64,000 nucleotides of DNA from VFMC01 sp963791635 (lineage in GTDB: Bacteria; Actinomycetota; Acidimicrobiia; Acidimicrobiales; Ilumatobacteraceae). This document shows, in pieces, positions 51,233 through 59,844 of this stretch; the stretch's first letter is position 1, and each line of letters starts with the position of its first letter. The translations under genes were made by a program, and so were the position numbers. Under the pieces are notes generated by a model. The model did no database searches. It worked only from the letters and a program-made list of their open reading frames with translations, and was not told the DNA's origin. The stretch covers positions 186,001 through 250,000 of the forward strand of contig CAWBTC010000018.1 in the NCBI GenBank assembly GCA_963791635.1, in the 5' to 3' direction.

Positions 51233-52216
51233 GTGCACACCCGCTCGATCCTGATCGTCACGTTCCCGGGCATGCAGGGCCTCGACGTGGTCGGGCCCTT
51301 CGAGGTGTTCGTCGGCGCCCGCCAGGTGATGGAGGGCGAACGACCCCATGACCCACCCGCGTACGACGTGCGCGTGGTGTCGTCCACGGGAGCACCGGTG
51401 AGGTCCGAGAGCGGTCTGTCGATCGGCACCGATCCCCTGCCCGAATCGCCGACGGACCGCTACGACACCGTGTTGGTGGCGGGCGGATCAGGCGTCCAGG
51501 CGGCTCGAACCGACGAGGTGCTCGTCGATTGGTTGCGGCGCGTGGCCCCCCACACACGACGGATCGGCACGGTGTGCACCGGCACCTTCCTCGCCGCCCA
51601 GGCCGGCTTGCTCGATGGTCACACGGTCACCACTCATTGGGCCCGCGCTGAGCAGCTCGCCGGCGAGTTCCCAGCGCTCGTTGTCGATCCCGATCCGATC
51701 TTCACTCGCACCGGTGACATCTGGACCTCGGCCGGGGTGACCGCCGGGATCGACATGGCGCTCGCCATGGTGGAAGACGACCTCGGCACCGAGGTGGCCC
51801 AGACCGTGGCGCGGTGGCTTGTCATGTTCCTTCGCCGCCCGGGCGGCCAGACCCAGTTCGCCGCACCGGTGTGGATGCCGCGAGCCGAGCGTTCGTCGGT
51901 GCGTGGTGTCCAGCAGTCGATCGAGGACGACCCAGCCGACGATCATCGGATCGCAGCGCTCGCCGGCCGCGCAGCGATGAGCCCTCGGCACTTCTCGCGG
52001 GTGTTCACCGACGAGGTCGGCGAGGCCCCCGGCCAGTACGTGGAGCGGGTGCGTGTGGAAGCGGCGCGGCGCCAGCTCGAGGACACCACCGACACCGTCG
52101 TCGTCATCGCCCGCCGCTGCGGATTCGGCACGGCAGAGACCATGCGCCGTTCGTTCCTCCGACGTCTCGGCGTCGCACCCGACCACTACCGCCGCCGTTT
52201 CGGCTCGGCCGCGTGA
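51233..52216 (+). CDS. GlxA family AraC-type transcriptional regulator
   Basis: A 327-residue regulator with an N-terminal DJ-1/PfpI-like domain (LIVTFPGMQGLDVVGPFEVF, TVCTGTFLAAQAGLLDG) and a C-terminal AraC helix-turn-helix (about 230-327: IAALAGRAAMSPRHFSRVFTDEVG, VVIARRCGFGTAETMRRSF). GTG 51233 is chosen by homology. The next gene, 62 bp downstream, encodes a related stand-alone DJ-1/PfpI protein, a pairing often seen, so the regulator probably controls it and may sense the same ligand. Confidence 0.92.
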   Translation: MHTRSILIVTFPGMQGLDVVGPFEVFVGARQVMEGERPHDPPAYDVRVVSSTGAPVRSESGLSIGTDPLPESPTDRYDTVLVAGGSGVQAARTDEVLVDWLRRVAPHTRRIGTVCTGTFLAAQAGLLDGHTVTTHWARAEQLAGEFPALVVDPDPIFTRTGDIWTSAGVTAGIDMALAMVEDDLGTEVAQTVARWLVMFLRRPGGQTQFAAPVWMPRAERSSVRGVQQSIEDDPADDHRIAALAGRAAMSPRHFSRVFTDEVGEAPGQYVERVRVEAARRQLEDTTDTVVVIARRCGFGTAETMRRSFLRRLGVAPDHYRRRFGSAA

Positions 52217-52278
52217 CCCGACTCGGCCAACTCCCACCCAACTGACCCAACTGACCCAACTCCCCAGAGGAACCCACC

Positions 52279-52917
52279 ATGCACGTTGCGATCCCCCTGT
52301 TCCCACGCTTCACGGCGCTCGACGCGATCGGCCCGTACGAGGTGCTGCAGCGCATCCCCGACATCGACGTCACCTTCATCGGTCACGAGCGCGGCGAAGT
52401 ACGCAGCGAGAACGGCTTCCTCGGCATCACGATCGACGCCACCTTCGAAGAGCTCGCACACCCTGACATCGTGGTCTTCCCCGGCGGTGTCGGCACCCGC
52501 CCGCTGATGACCGACGAGCGAGTGCTCGACTGGGTGCGCAACGCGCATGCCACCTCGACGTTCACCACCTCGGTGTGCACCGGCTCGCTGGTGCTCGCCG
52601 CCGCAGGCCTCCTGCAGGGTCTGACGGCCACCACGTACTGGAGCGTGTACCCGATGCTCGCCGAGCAGGGCGCCACGCCCACTGCCGAGCGCGTGGTGGA
52701 GCACCTGCCCGAGCGACTCATCACCGCAGCCGGGGTGTCGAGCGGGATCGACATGGCACTCCGGCTCGTGGAGATCCTCTACGACTCGACGGCGGCCAAG
52801 GCGTGCCAGCTGATGATCGAGTACGACCCGCAGCCGCCGTTCGACTGCGGCGCGGTCGACAAGGTCGACGACGCCGTCATGACTCGGATCATCGAGTACG
52901 CCCAATTGCGGCAGTAG
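52279..52917 (+). CDS. DJ-1/PfpI family protein (isonitrile hydratase-like)
   Basis: The 212-residue DJ-1/PfpI protein has its conserved nucleophilic cysteine C100 at the elbow TSVCTGSLVLAAAGLL, and GITAAGVSSGIDMALRL-like features (AAGVSSGIDMALRLVE). It resembles bacterial isonitrile hydratase, which converts isocyanides to N-formamides, but DJ-1 proteins vary in activity. It follows the GlxA regulator and probably belongs to its regulon. A strong GAGGAA ribosome-binding site precedes the ATG. A CCCAACTGA tandem repeat fills the gap upstream. Confidence 0.88.
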   Translation: MHVAIPLFPRFTALDAIGPYEVLQRIPDIDVTFIGHERGEVRSENGFLGITIDATFEELAHPDIVVFPGGVGTRPLMTDERVLDWVRNAHATSTFTTSVCTGSLVLAAAGLLQGLTATTYWSVYPMLAEQGATPTAERVVEHLPERLITAAGVSSGIDMALRLVEILYDSTAAKACQLMIEYDPQPPFDCGAVDKVDDAVMTRIIEYAQLRQ

Positions 52918-53058
52918 CTCTCGAGAGACCAAAGAGGCCCTGGACGGCCCGGGTGGATCGTGCGATTGTGAGTCGACGACGTCTCTGGTCCCCCCATCGC
53001 GAGAGCGCCGTCCTGAGATCCGGACGGACCGCGATCTCTCGACGAGAGGGGAACGGAC

Positions 53059-53691
53059 ATGCAGTTGTTCAGCCGAATGATCCACATGGCAGGGCCGGCC
53101 AGCGAGATCGGGCCACACGCCGAGGCGATGCGGGCCCATGCCAGCAAGAAGATCGGAGCCGAGGTCGCGCTGTGGAGCGGCCTGTTCGGTTCGCCGTTTG
53201 GGACGATGGTCTACACCACGCGCGTCGACGGTGTGGCCGGCGTCATGGCCAATCGCGCTGCGCTCGCCGGCGACGAGAAGTACGCCAAGCTGGCGGCGAA
53301 GGGGAGCGAATGGGCGACCGGACCCGCCGTGGACACGCTGCGCGAGTCACTGAAGGGCGAGTTGGCTGCGACCTCCCCGCCCATCGGCTCGGTCGCCACG
53401 GTGACGACGGCGGTGATCGCCGACGGCCGCTATGCCGAAGCGATCGGTTGGGGGCTCGAGATCTCGACGTACGTCGAGGGTGTGACCGGCATGCCGATCG
53501 GGTTCATGATGGACATGTTCGGCACCTTCGGTCAGGTCGTGTGGATCGGTGTCGCCCAAGACGCCGCCGCCGCAGACACGGCCAACGCCAAGCTCAATGC
53601 CGACGCCGCCTACGTCACCAAGCTCGGTGATGCGGGCAAGCTGTTCGTCGCCGGCATGTCACACCGGCAGATGGCGGTCCGCGTCGGCTGA
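53059..53691 (+). CDS. Uncharacterised protein
   Basis: I do not recognise this 210-residue protein. It is Ala/Gly-rich with alternating hydrophobic segments (IGSVATVTTAVIADGRYAEAIGWGLEISTYVEG; GFMMDMFGTFGQVVWIGVAQD) that look like two ferredoxin-like alpha/beta units rather than membrane helices, perhaps a NIPSNAP- or dimeric barrel-type fold. The ATG at 53059 has GAGAGGGGAACGG upstream. It is co-directional with the DJ-1 gene but 141 bp apart, and a long hairpin follows it. Confidence 0.6.
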   Translation: MQLFSRMIHMAGPASEIGPHAEAMRAHASKKIGAEVALWSGLFGSPFGTMVYTTRVDGVAGVMANRAALAGDEKYAKLAAKGSEWATGPAVDTLRESLKGELAATSPPIGSVATVTTAVIADGRYAEAIGWGLEISTYVEGVTGMPIGFMMDMFGTFGQVVWIGVAQDAAAADTANAKLNADAAYVTKLGDAGKLFVAGMSHRQMAVRVG

Positions 53692-53722
53692 CGCAGTCGT
53701 CGCAGACGACGGATTGCTGCAC

Positions 53723-53763
53723 CCGTCGTTGTTCCAGTCATCCGCCGACCGGAACAACGGCGG
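53723..53763. terminator. Bidirectional hairpin terminator
   Basis: CCGTCGTTGTTCC (53723-53735) pairs with GGAACAACGGCGG (53751-53763), a 13-bp stem with one G-U and a 15-nt loop. It lies between the convergent gene ends at 53691 and 53769. No T-tract is present, so termination is inferred from position. Confidence 0.55.
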
Positions 53764-53768
53764 TCAGC

Positions 53769-54854
53769 TCACAGCACCACGACCGAGCGCAGCACCTCGC
53801 CGCGTTCCATCTTGTGGAACGCCTCCTCGACGTCGTCGAGGGTGATCGTCTCGCTGACGAAGCGGTCGAGGTCGAGCCGGCCCTGGAGGTACAGCGAGAT
53901 CAGCATCGGGAAGTCTCGGCTCGGCAGGCAGTCGCCGTACCAGCTGCTCTTCAGTTGGCCGCCGCGTCCGAACACCTCGAGGTACGGCAACTCGAGGGTC
54001 ATGTCGGGCCGTGGCACCCCGACGAGCACGACGGTACCGGCGAGGTCGCGGGCTTCGAACGCCTGCTTGTAGACGGCCGGGTGGCCGACGGCCTCGATGC
54101 ACACGTCGGCCCCGTTGCCGTTCGTGACGCTCTTGATGTACTCGACGGGGTCGGCGCTCGACGCGTTCACCGTGTGTGTGGCACCGAACTGCCTGGCCCA
54201 CTCGAGCTTGCGATCGTCGACGTCGATGCCGATGATCGTGTGGGCGCCGGCCAGGCGCGCCCCGGCGATCGCAGCATTCCCGACGCCGCCGCAGCCGAAC
54301 ACGGCAACGGAGTCACCACGGGTCACGCCACCGGTGTTGATCGACGCACCGATGCCGGCCATCACGCCACAGCCGAGGAGACCGGCCGCCGTGGCAGGCG
54401 CGGCCGGATCGACCTTGGTGCACTGGCCGGCGGCAACGAGCGTCTTGTCGGCAAACGCACCGATGCCGAGCGCAGGCGACAGCACGGTGCCGTCGGTGAG
54501 GGTCATCTTCTGCGTCGCGTTGAACGTGGAGAAGCAGTACTGCGGCTTGCCCTTGAGGCAGCTTCGGCAGGTACCGCACACGGCGCGCCAGTTCAAGATC
54601 ACGTAGTCGCCGGGCGCCACGCCCGTGACACCTGCGCCCACCGACTCCACGACACCAGCTGCCTCGTGGCCGAGGAGGAACGGGAAGTCGTCGTTGATCC
54701 CACCCTCGCGGTAGTGCAGATCGGTGTGGCACACGCCGCACGCCTGGATCTTCACCACGGCCTCACCCGGGCCCGGATCCGGGATGACGATGGTCTCGAT
54801 CGTGACCGGCTGGCCCTTGGCACGGGCGATCACTCCACGAACCTGCTGAGACAC
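53769..54854 (-). CDS. mscR: S-(hydroxymethyl)mycothiol dehydrogenase
   Basis: A 361-residue zinc alcohol dehydrogenase, the same length as mycobacterial MscR and very similar along its whole length (VRGVIARAKG, ACGVCHTDLHYREGGIND, LNWRAVCGTC, TFNATQKMTLTDGT). Catalytic zinc ligands are C39 and H63; structural zinc cysteines are C93, C96, C99 and C107. The NAD-binding motif is GCGGVGNAAIAG. It oxidises S-hydroxymethylmycothiol (formaldehyde plus mycothiol) and can reduce S-nitrosomycothiol. It implies mycothiol use by the organism and could detoxify formaldehyde from the sarcosine-oxidase-like enzyme. Confidence 0.95.
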   Translation of the reverse strand: MSQQVRGVIARAKGQPVTIETIVIPDPGPGEAVVKIQACGVCHTDLHYREGGINDDFPFLLGHEAAGVVESVGAGVTGVAPGDYVILNWRAVCGTCRSCLKGKPQYCFSTFNATQKMTLTDGTVLSPALGIGAFADKTLVAAGQCTKVDPAAPATAAGLLGCGVMAGIGASINTGGVTRGDSVAVFGCGGVGNAAIAGARLAGAHTIIGIDVDDRKLEWARQFGATHTVNASSADPVEYIKSVTNGNGADVCIEAVGHPAVYKQAFEARDLAGTVVLVGVPRPDMTLELPYLEVFGRGGQLKSSWYGDCLPSRDFPMLISLYLQGRLDLDRFVSETITLDDVEEAFHKMERGEVLRSVVVL

Positions 54855-54982
54855 GACTGCTCCTCCTGACGGTGCGTCCGCCTCGTGGACGCCGATCGCG
54901 AACCGTAGCGCGACTGCGGTGAGGTCGACCCGGCTGGAAGGTCCGGATGCGCACCGGGGATCGTCGCGCCTATCCTCGCTTC

Positions 54983-56149
54983 GTGAGATCGAATCGGCGG
55001 TCGCAGGGAGCGCTGCTCGCGGTCGCCGTCTTGTCGTTCGCTGCGCTCGTCACGTCGTTGGTGAACGCGCGCAGCTCCGTGCACGCCGCTCCCGGCCGGC
55101 CATGCGCCCGGCCCGATCTCGTGCTCGCGGTGCCGGCGGCGTACACGTTCGCCTCGATCGGCGACTTCGGCGACTTCCCCACGACGGGTCGGGTCGCCGC
55201 CACGATCGCTGGCTGGAACCCCGAGTTCATCGTCACCGTCGGCGACAACGGCTACAACCCGGATGCCACGAGCAACGGTGCCGGTGGGTTCGTGTGGGCC
55301 GGCTCGCTGATCGATCGCAGCATCGGCCAATGGTTCTCCCCCTACATCGGGAACTATCAGGGCACCTACGCGGGCGGGCCTGCGCCCGGTCGCCCGTCAC
55401 GGTTCTTCCCGGCACTCGGCAACCACGATTGGGATGGTGCGCCAGGCGGAGGCGTGTGGGCGAACCTCCCCTATCGCTCGTACTTCAGCCTCCCCGGCAA
55501 CGAGCGCTACTACACGGTCCGCGCGGGTTCGGTGCAGTTCTTCGTGATCGACAGCGATCCGAGATCGCCGGGCAACGGCAGCCAGTACGAGACCGACGGC
55601 GTGAGCGCGACGTCGACGCAGGCATCCTGGCTGCGCGACCACCTCGCCGACTCCGATGCCCGGTTCAAGATCGTCCTGTTCCACCACCCGCCCTACACCT
55701 CTGCACCGCGAGGCAGCATCACGGTGTTGCGATGGCCGTTCGCCGAGTGGGGAGCGAGTCTCGTGCTGGCCGGGCACGAGCACATGTACGAGCGGCTCGA
55801 CGGACCGGGAGGAATCCCCTTCGTGGTCGCCGGCCACGGCGGCAACACCCTCACCAACAGCTTCCCCAACAGCCCCTCCCCGGCCGTGAGTCAGGTGCGT
55901 GTCGGCGACCGGATCGGGGCATTGCGACTCGACGTCACCCCAACGCAGCTCACCCTCACCGCCGTCGGCCAGCCCGTCTCCAACGCCGCGGCGCCGTTTG
56001 CGACGATCGATCAGATCTCGGTCCCCGCCGCGCCGGTGCTGACCCCGAATCCGGACTGCGCGACCCCGCCCGGGACCACGTTGCCACCGTCGCGACGGCT
56101 CGTGGCGACCGCGACCGCAGGTGCCGATCGCCTCGGGTCGAGGCCCTGA
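54983..56149 (+). CDS. Secreted metallophosphoesterase (purple acid phosphatase-like)
   Basis: The 388-residue protein has an N-terminal membrane/secretion segment (QGALLAVAVLSFAALVTSLVNA) and the metal motifs GDFGDF, GDNGYNPD, GNHDWD, FHHPPYT and GHEHMYERL in order, matching calcineurin-like metallophosphoesterases of the purple acid phosphatase group. It should act outside the membrane, releasing phosphate from esters. The C-terminus is Pro/Thr-rich and unstructured. GTG 54983 is chosen since the signal segment follows; an upstream in-frame GTG at 54947 is less likely. Confidence 0.9.
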   Translation: MRSNRRSQGALLAVAVLSFAALVTSLVNARSSVHAAPGRPCARPDLVLAVPAAYTFASIGDFGDFPTTGRVAATIAGWNPEFIVTVGDNGYNPDATSNGAGGFVWAGSLIDRSIGQWFSPYIGNYQGTYAGGPAPGRPSRFFPALGNHDWDGAPGGGVWANLPYRSYFSLPGNERYYTVRAGSVQFFVIDSDPRSPGNGSQYETDGVSATSTQASWLRDHLADSDARFKIVLFHHPPYTSAPRGSITVLRWPFAEWGASLVLAGHEHMYERLDGPGGIPFVVAGHGGNTLTNSFPNSPSPAVSQVRVGDRIGALRLDVTPTQLTLTAVGQPVSNAAAPFATIDQISVPAAPVLTPNPDCATPPGTTLPPSRRLVATATAGADRLGSRP

Positions 56150-56162
56150 CCCGGGCGACGTC

Positions 56163-56238
56163 ACCAGCCCGGTCACGGCCGGACAGCGGCCGGACGACGG
56201 CTCGGACGGCACTCGGACAGCGGTCGGACCGCGGTCAG
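56163..56238. repeat. CGGACAG-type short repeats in a convergent gap
   Basis: Variants of CGGACAGCGG and CGGTCGGAC recur between 56163 and 56238 (GGACAGCGGCCGGACGACGG, then CTCGGACAGCGGTCGGACCG). They lie between the phosphatase gene and the convergent regulator and may form hairpins that stop transcription. The right end reaches the last codon of the regulator. Confidence 0.4.
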
Positions 56239-57026
56239 ACAGCCGTGGCGCAGAACGTGTCGCCCTGCGGCAACGAGGCCTCGAGCGATGGACGGGCATC
56301 GCCGCCGTAGAGCGCTTCGAGCATGCCCTTCACCATCCCTCGGTCGACCGCGCAGATCACGGGATGTTCGATCGCGACGTCACCGAAGGGGCAGTGGTTG
56401 TTCACGATCCGCAGCTGGTTGTTCCGCTGGTCGGTGTGCGCGGCGAAACCGTGGGCAGTGAGCGCATCGGCAACGGCGGCGAGCGCCGACCGCAGCGAGC
56501 GCTGACCGGCGGCGAGGTCGTTGCCGGTGAGACCAGCCGCCATCGTGGCGCCGTAGTCGCGGCCCACCTGCTCTGCCATTGCCTCGGCCTCTGCCCGCGG
56601 CAACAGTGAGAGCGCCTTGCCGAGCAGGGTGAGCACCAGGTCGTCACTGCGCACCGGAACGTCAGGCAACGATTCCGACGCGGCGCGATAGTGCTTCGAC
56701 GGGCGGCCGGCGCCGGAACCCTCGGCACGTTCGATCGCGACCTCGAGATACCCACCAGCAGCGAGCCGGTCGAGGTGGTGACGGGCCACGTTGGGATGGA
56801 GCCCGAACTGGGTGGCCACCTGGGCGGCGGTGACCCCGCGTTCGGCCGAGCGGGCGAAGAGGTAGATGCCCCGGCGCGTCGGATCACCGAACGCGTTCGT
56901 GATCGCCGACACCGTGGCCGTGAACGCGCCCGCATCGCGATCGGCCGCGAGCGACGCCGATGACGCCGATGACGCCGATGACGCCGATGACGACATCTGG
57001 CTCGGGCTGGGGCGGTTCCGAGGCAC
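56235..57026 (-). CDS. ArsR/SufR-like iron-sulfur transcriptional regulator
   Basis: A 263-residue protein. After a Ser/Ala repeat (SSASSASSASSAS, from a GATGACGCC repeat at 56957-56997) comes a winged helix (about 40-115: NAFGDPTRRGIYLF, VATQFGLHPNVARHHLDRL, GAGRPSKHYR) and a C-terminal sensor with C212, C225 (C-x12-C, NNHCPFGDVAIEHPVICAVD) and C259. This resembles SufR-type regulators, which bind an iron-sulfur cluster and repress the suf operon. It is divergent from the Fe-S carrier gene mrp. A TAGAAT -10 element sits 6 nt before the GTG, suggesting a leaderless mRNA; ATG 56996 is an alternative start. Confidence 0.8.
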   Translation of the reverse strand: MPRNRPSPSQMSSSASSASSASSASLAADRDAGAFTATVSAITNAFGDPTRRGIYLFARSAERGVTAAQVATQFGLHPNVARHHLDRLAAGGYLEVAIERAEGSGAGRPSKHYRAASESLPDVPVRSDDLVLTLLGKALSLLPRAEAEAMAEQVGRDYGATMAAGLTGNDLAAGQRSLRSALAAVADALTAHGFAAHTDQRNNQLRIVNNHCPFGDVAIEHPVICAVDRGMVKGMLEALYGGDARPSLEASLPQGDTFCATAV

Positions 57027-57163
57027 GCCGGTATTCTACCTATGCGCGTAGTGGTAATTCGACGCACGCCGCTCGCACGCCAACTGCACCCCCTCACAGA
57101 CCCCTGCCACCCCCTGCCACACCCCTGCCACAACCCCCTCACGATCGCCGACGGAGCCCCCCA
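57027..57163. promoter_or_regulatory. Divergent SufR-like / mrp promoter region
   Basis: On the minus strand TAGAAT (57038-57033) is well placed as a -10 for a leaderless regulator transcript. An imperfect dyad ACCTATGCGCGTAGTGGT (57038-57055) overlaps it and is a candidate operator. Toward mrp, the CCCCTGCCAC unit repeats three times between 57095 and 57135. Confidence 0.45.
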
Positions 57164-58303
57164 ATGCCCACCCAGGATCAAGTCATCGACGCTCTCCGTC
57201 CCGTGGAGGATCCGGAGCTGCGACGCTCGATCGTCGATCTCGGGATGGTTCGCAATGTGAAGATCGACGGTGGCCAGGTCGCCATCCAGTTCGCCCTCAC
57301 CGTCGCCGGTTGCCCCCTGCGCAACGAGATCCAGACCCGGGTCACGACGGCGCTCACCGCACTGCCCGATGTGTCCAGCGTGTCACTCGACTTCACGGTG
57401 ATGACCGATCAAGAGCGCGAGGCCGTGCGGATGATGTTGCACGGCAACCCGGGTGCGACCGCCGGCCAAGGTCAGGCTCACGGCCACGCCGAAGGGCGCA
57501 AGGTGCCCTTCAGCGAACCCGGCTCGAAGACCCGTCCGCTGCTGATCTCGTCCGGGAAGGGCGGCGTTGGCAAGAGCAGCGTCACGGTGAACCTCGCGGT
57601 TGCGCTCGCCTCGCAGGGCTACTCCGTCGGCGTGGTCGATGCCGACATCTACGGATACTCGGTGCCGCGCATGCTCGGCACCGACCACGATCCCGTGGCG
57701 ATCGACCAGATGCTCGTGCCGCCCGAGGCATACGGGGTGCGCTGCATCTCCATCGGCTACTTCGTGCCCGAGGGACAGGCCATCATCTGGCGCGGCCCGA
57801 TGCTGCACAAGGCGCTCGAGCAGTTCCTCACCGACGTGTACTGGGACGAGCCCGACTTCTTGCTGATCGACATGCCCCCCGGCACCGGCGACATCGCCCT
57901 CTCGCTCAGCCAGTACCTCCCACGAGGCGAGGTGTACGTCGTCACCACACCGCAGCCGGCCGCGCAGAAGGTGGCGGCGCTGTCGGCCGCGATGGCGGCG
58001 AAGGTGAACCTGCCCGTGAAGGGCATCATCGAGAACATGTCATGGTTCACCGGCGACGACGGGACGCGCTACGAGATCTTCGGCTCCGGTGGCGGCGAGG
58101 AACTGGCCGGTGACCTCGGCGTCCCGCTGCTCGGCAAGCTGCCACTCGTCCCCGCCCTGCGCGAGGGCGGCGACGACGGCCGTCCGATCACGGCGGTCGA
58201 TCCCGAGAGCGAAGCAGCGCAGTGCTTCCAGGAGATCGCCCGCAAGATCGCCGTCGACCTCAAGCCCAAGAAGATCTACAGCCCCAGCCTGCGCATCAAC
58301 TGA
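57164..58303 (+). CDS. mrp: Mrp/NBP35 family iron-sulfur cluster carrier ATPase
   Basis: A 379-residue protein with an N-terminal DUF59/MIP18 domain (1-85, VEDPELRRSIVDLGMV) and a ParA-like ATPase. Walker A is GKGGVGKSS (131-139), switch I DADIYGYSVPRML and Walker B LLIDMPPGTGDI. It carries [4Fe-4S] clusters to target enzymes. The usual CxxC after ENMS is absent: here the region reads ENMSWFTGDDGTRYEIFG. This change is seen in other actinobacterial Mrp proteins. It diverges from the SufR-like regulator, which probably controls it, by 137 bp. Confidence 0.92.
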   Translation: MPTQDQVIDALRPVEDPELRRSIVDLGMVRNVKIDGGQVAIQFALTVAGCPLRNEIQTRVTTALTALPDVSSVSLDFTVMTDQEREAVRMMLHGNPGATAGQGQAHGHAEGRKVPFSEPGSKTRPLLISSGKGGVGKSSVTVNLAVALASQGYSVGVVDADIYGYSVPRMLGTDHDPVAIDQMLVPPEAYGVRCISIGYFVPEGQAIIWRGPMLHKALEQFLTDVYWDEPDFLLIDMPPGTGDIALSLSQYLPRGEVYVVTTPQPAAQKVAALSAAMAAKVNLPVKGIIENMSWFTGDDGTRYEIFGSGGGEELAGDLGVPLLGKLPLVPALREGGDDGRPITAVDPESEAAQCFQEIARKIAVDLKPKKIYSPSLRIN

Positions 58304-58308
58304 GCGTT

Positions 58309-58338
58309 GTCGGCCTGCGCGGCCGACCGAGCGCTCGG
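58309..58338. terminator. Paired hairpins between convergent genes
   Basis: GTCGGCC-tgcgc-GGCCGAC (58309-58327) is followed by the palindrome CCGAGCGCTCGG (58327-58338). They sit between the ends of mrp and the sulfite-oxidase-like gene. They probably block read-through in both directions, though no U-tract is seen. Confidence 0.5.
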
Positions 58339-58340
58339 TG

Positions 58341-58952
58341 TCAGTCGCCCCGATGCCGCTGCTCGGTGAACGGGTCGCCGTACATGTGGTAGCCGTTGCG
58401 CTCCCAGAACCCGGGCTGGTCGGTGTCCTTCAGCTCGAGCGAGCGCACCCACTTCGCGCTCTTCCAGAAGTACAGGTGTGGCACGACGATGCGGACCGGG
58501 CCACCGTGGATCGGCTCGATGTCGTTGCCCTCGAAGGCGTAGGCGACGATCGCATCGTCAGCGGTGATGTCGGCGAGCGGCAGGTTGGTCGTGTAGCCGT
58601 ACTCGGCGTGCTCCATCACGTACGACGCCGTGGCCTGCACGCCGGCACGTTCGAACAGGTCGCGCACGCGCACCCCTGTCCACGTCGTGTCGAACTTGCT
58701 CCACTTGGTGACGCAGTGGATGTCGAACGTGAGCGTGACCGGCTCCATCGCCTGCAACTCCTCGAGGGAGATGGTGAACGGATGGTCGACGAGCCCGGTG
58801 ATCGCGAGATCCCACTGGCCCGGTTCGTAGGCGGGCACGTCGCCCACGTGGAGCACCGGGAAGCGGTCGGTGAGGTACTGGCCCGGCGGCAACCGTGCGG
58901 GATCGAGACCTCGGGCGACGAGCTCCTTGCGATTGCGATCGAAGAATCCCAC
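58341..58952 (-). CDS. Sulfite oxidase-like molybdopterin oxidoreductase
   Basis: A 203-residue protein of the sulfite oxidase/YedY fold consisting of the molybdenum domain only. The Mo-coordinating cysteine is C80 in FDIHCVTKWSKFD, and HGGPVRIVVPHLYFWKSAKWV completes the pocket. It lacks a heme domain, a dimerisation domain and a signal peptide, so it is a cytoplasmic short form of unknown substrate. GTG 58952 (VGFFDRNRK) matches the family start; GTG 58988 would add 12 residues. It converges on mrp. Confidence 0.88.
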   Translation of the reverse strand: MGFFDRNRKELVARGLDPARLPPGQYLTDRFPVLHVGDVPAYEPGQWDLAITGLVDHPFTISLEELQAMEPVTLTFDIHCVTKWSKFDTTWTGVRVRDLFERAGVQATASYVMEHAEYGYTTNLPLADITADDAIVAYAFEGNDIEPIHGGPVRIVVPHLYFWKSAKWVRSLELKDTDQPGFWERNGYHMYGDPFTEQRHRGD

Positions 58953-59018
58953 GAATCCAGTCTGCACGACGCCGCCCACCGGAGGCACGTCGGGCCCACC
59001 TTGGCTATCGTGCCGCCC

Positions 59019-59828
59019 ATGACGGACTTCGGGCCACCTCCCTCCGACTCGCCTCGGCCGCTTCCGACACCCCCCTCGTCCGCCATGCCGCCACCGCCAC
59101 CGGCCATGACGCCGCCTCCCGGCTACGTCTCCTACGGCGGGCCCGGTTCGGCGATGCCACAGGTGTTCCAGCGAATCAAGGGACTCTCCAAGGCGATCGA
59201 CGTGATGCTGATGATCAACCTGCCGTTGCAGGCCATCGGCATCGTCGGCCTGTTCCAGATCCAGGGCAAGGCCCGCGACTTCCTCGACGGTGAGATCAGC
59301 AGGAGCGACTTCGCCGACAGCACCCGCGTCAACCTCAACAGCCTCGCGGGTCTGCTCGTCCTGCCGATCGCGGTACTGACGATCATCGTGATGTACCGGA
59401 TGTCCCAGAACCTGCGCTCCCTCGGCCGCCCGGGCGCTTCGTGGTCACCGGGTTGGGCGATCGGCGGCTGGTTCTGCCCGCCGTGCGCGATCTACGCGAT
59501 CCCGTGGCTGATGTTTCGCGAGCTCTGGCGTGGATCGGATCCCAGCATCGCCCCGAACGACCCCACGTGGAAGCAGCGCCCGGTGAGCGCGCTCGTCAAC
59601 GTCTGGTGGGTGCTGTACGGGCTCGTGCCGCTGATCGGTTTCGCAACGGCGGCCGGAGTCGTGTCCAACATCACCTCGACCGACGAGGAAGAGATCGCCC
59701 AGCGATTGGTCGACTTCGCCGCGATCAACATCGTTCTGTCCATCGTGGGCATCGTGACCACGGTGGTGTTCTTGCTGATGATGCGCCAGCTCACCTCCCG
59801 GCACATGCAGGCGACACGAGAACAGTGA
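59019..59828 (+). CDS. DUF4328 family membrane protein
   Basis: The 269-residue protein starts with a Pro-rich disordered region (PPPSDSPRPLPTPPSSAMPPPPPAM) of about 45 residues. Four to five hydrophobic segments follow (VMLMINLPLQAIGIVGLF, LAGLLVLPIAVLTIIVMY, NVWWVLYGLVPLIGFATAAG, INIVLSIVGIVTTVVFLLMM). The motif SPGWAIGGWFCPPCAIYAIPWLMFRELWRGS is diagnostic of DUF4328. Its function is unknown. It is followed 16 bp later by a SixA-type phosphatase on the same strand. Confidence 0.88.
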   Translation: MTDFGPPPSDSPRPLPTPPSSAMPPPPPAMTPPPGYVSYGGPGSAMPQVFQRIKGLSKAIDVMLMINLPLQAIGIVGLFQIQGKARDFLDGEISRSDFADSTRVNLNSLAGLLVLPIAVLTIIVMYRMSQNLRSLGRPGASWSPGWAIGGWFCPPCAIYAIPWLMFRELWRGSDPSIAPNDPTWKQRPVSALVNVWWVLYGLVPLIGFATAAGVVSNITSTDEEEIAQRLVDFAAINIVLSIVGIVTTVVFLLMMRQLTSRHMQATREQ

Positions 59829-59844
59829 GCCGGACGACGCGGCG

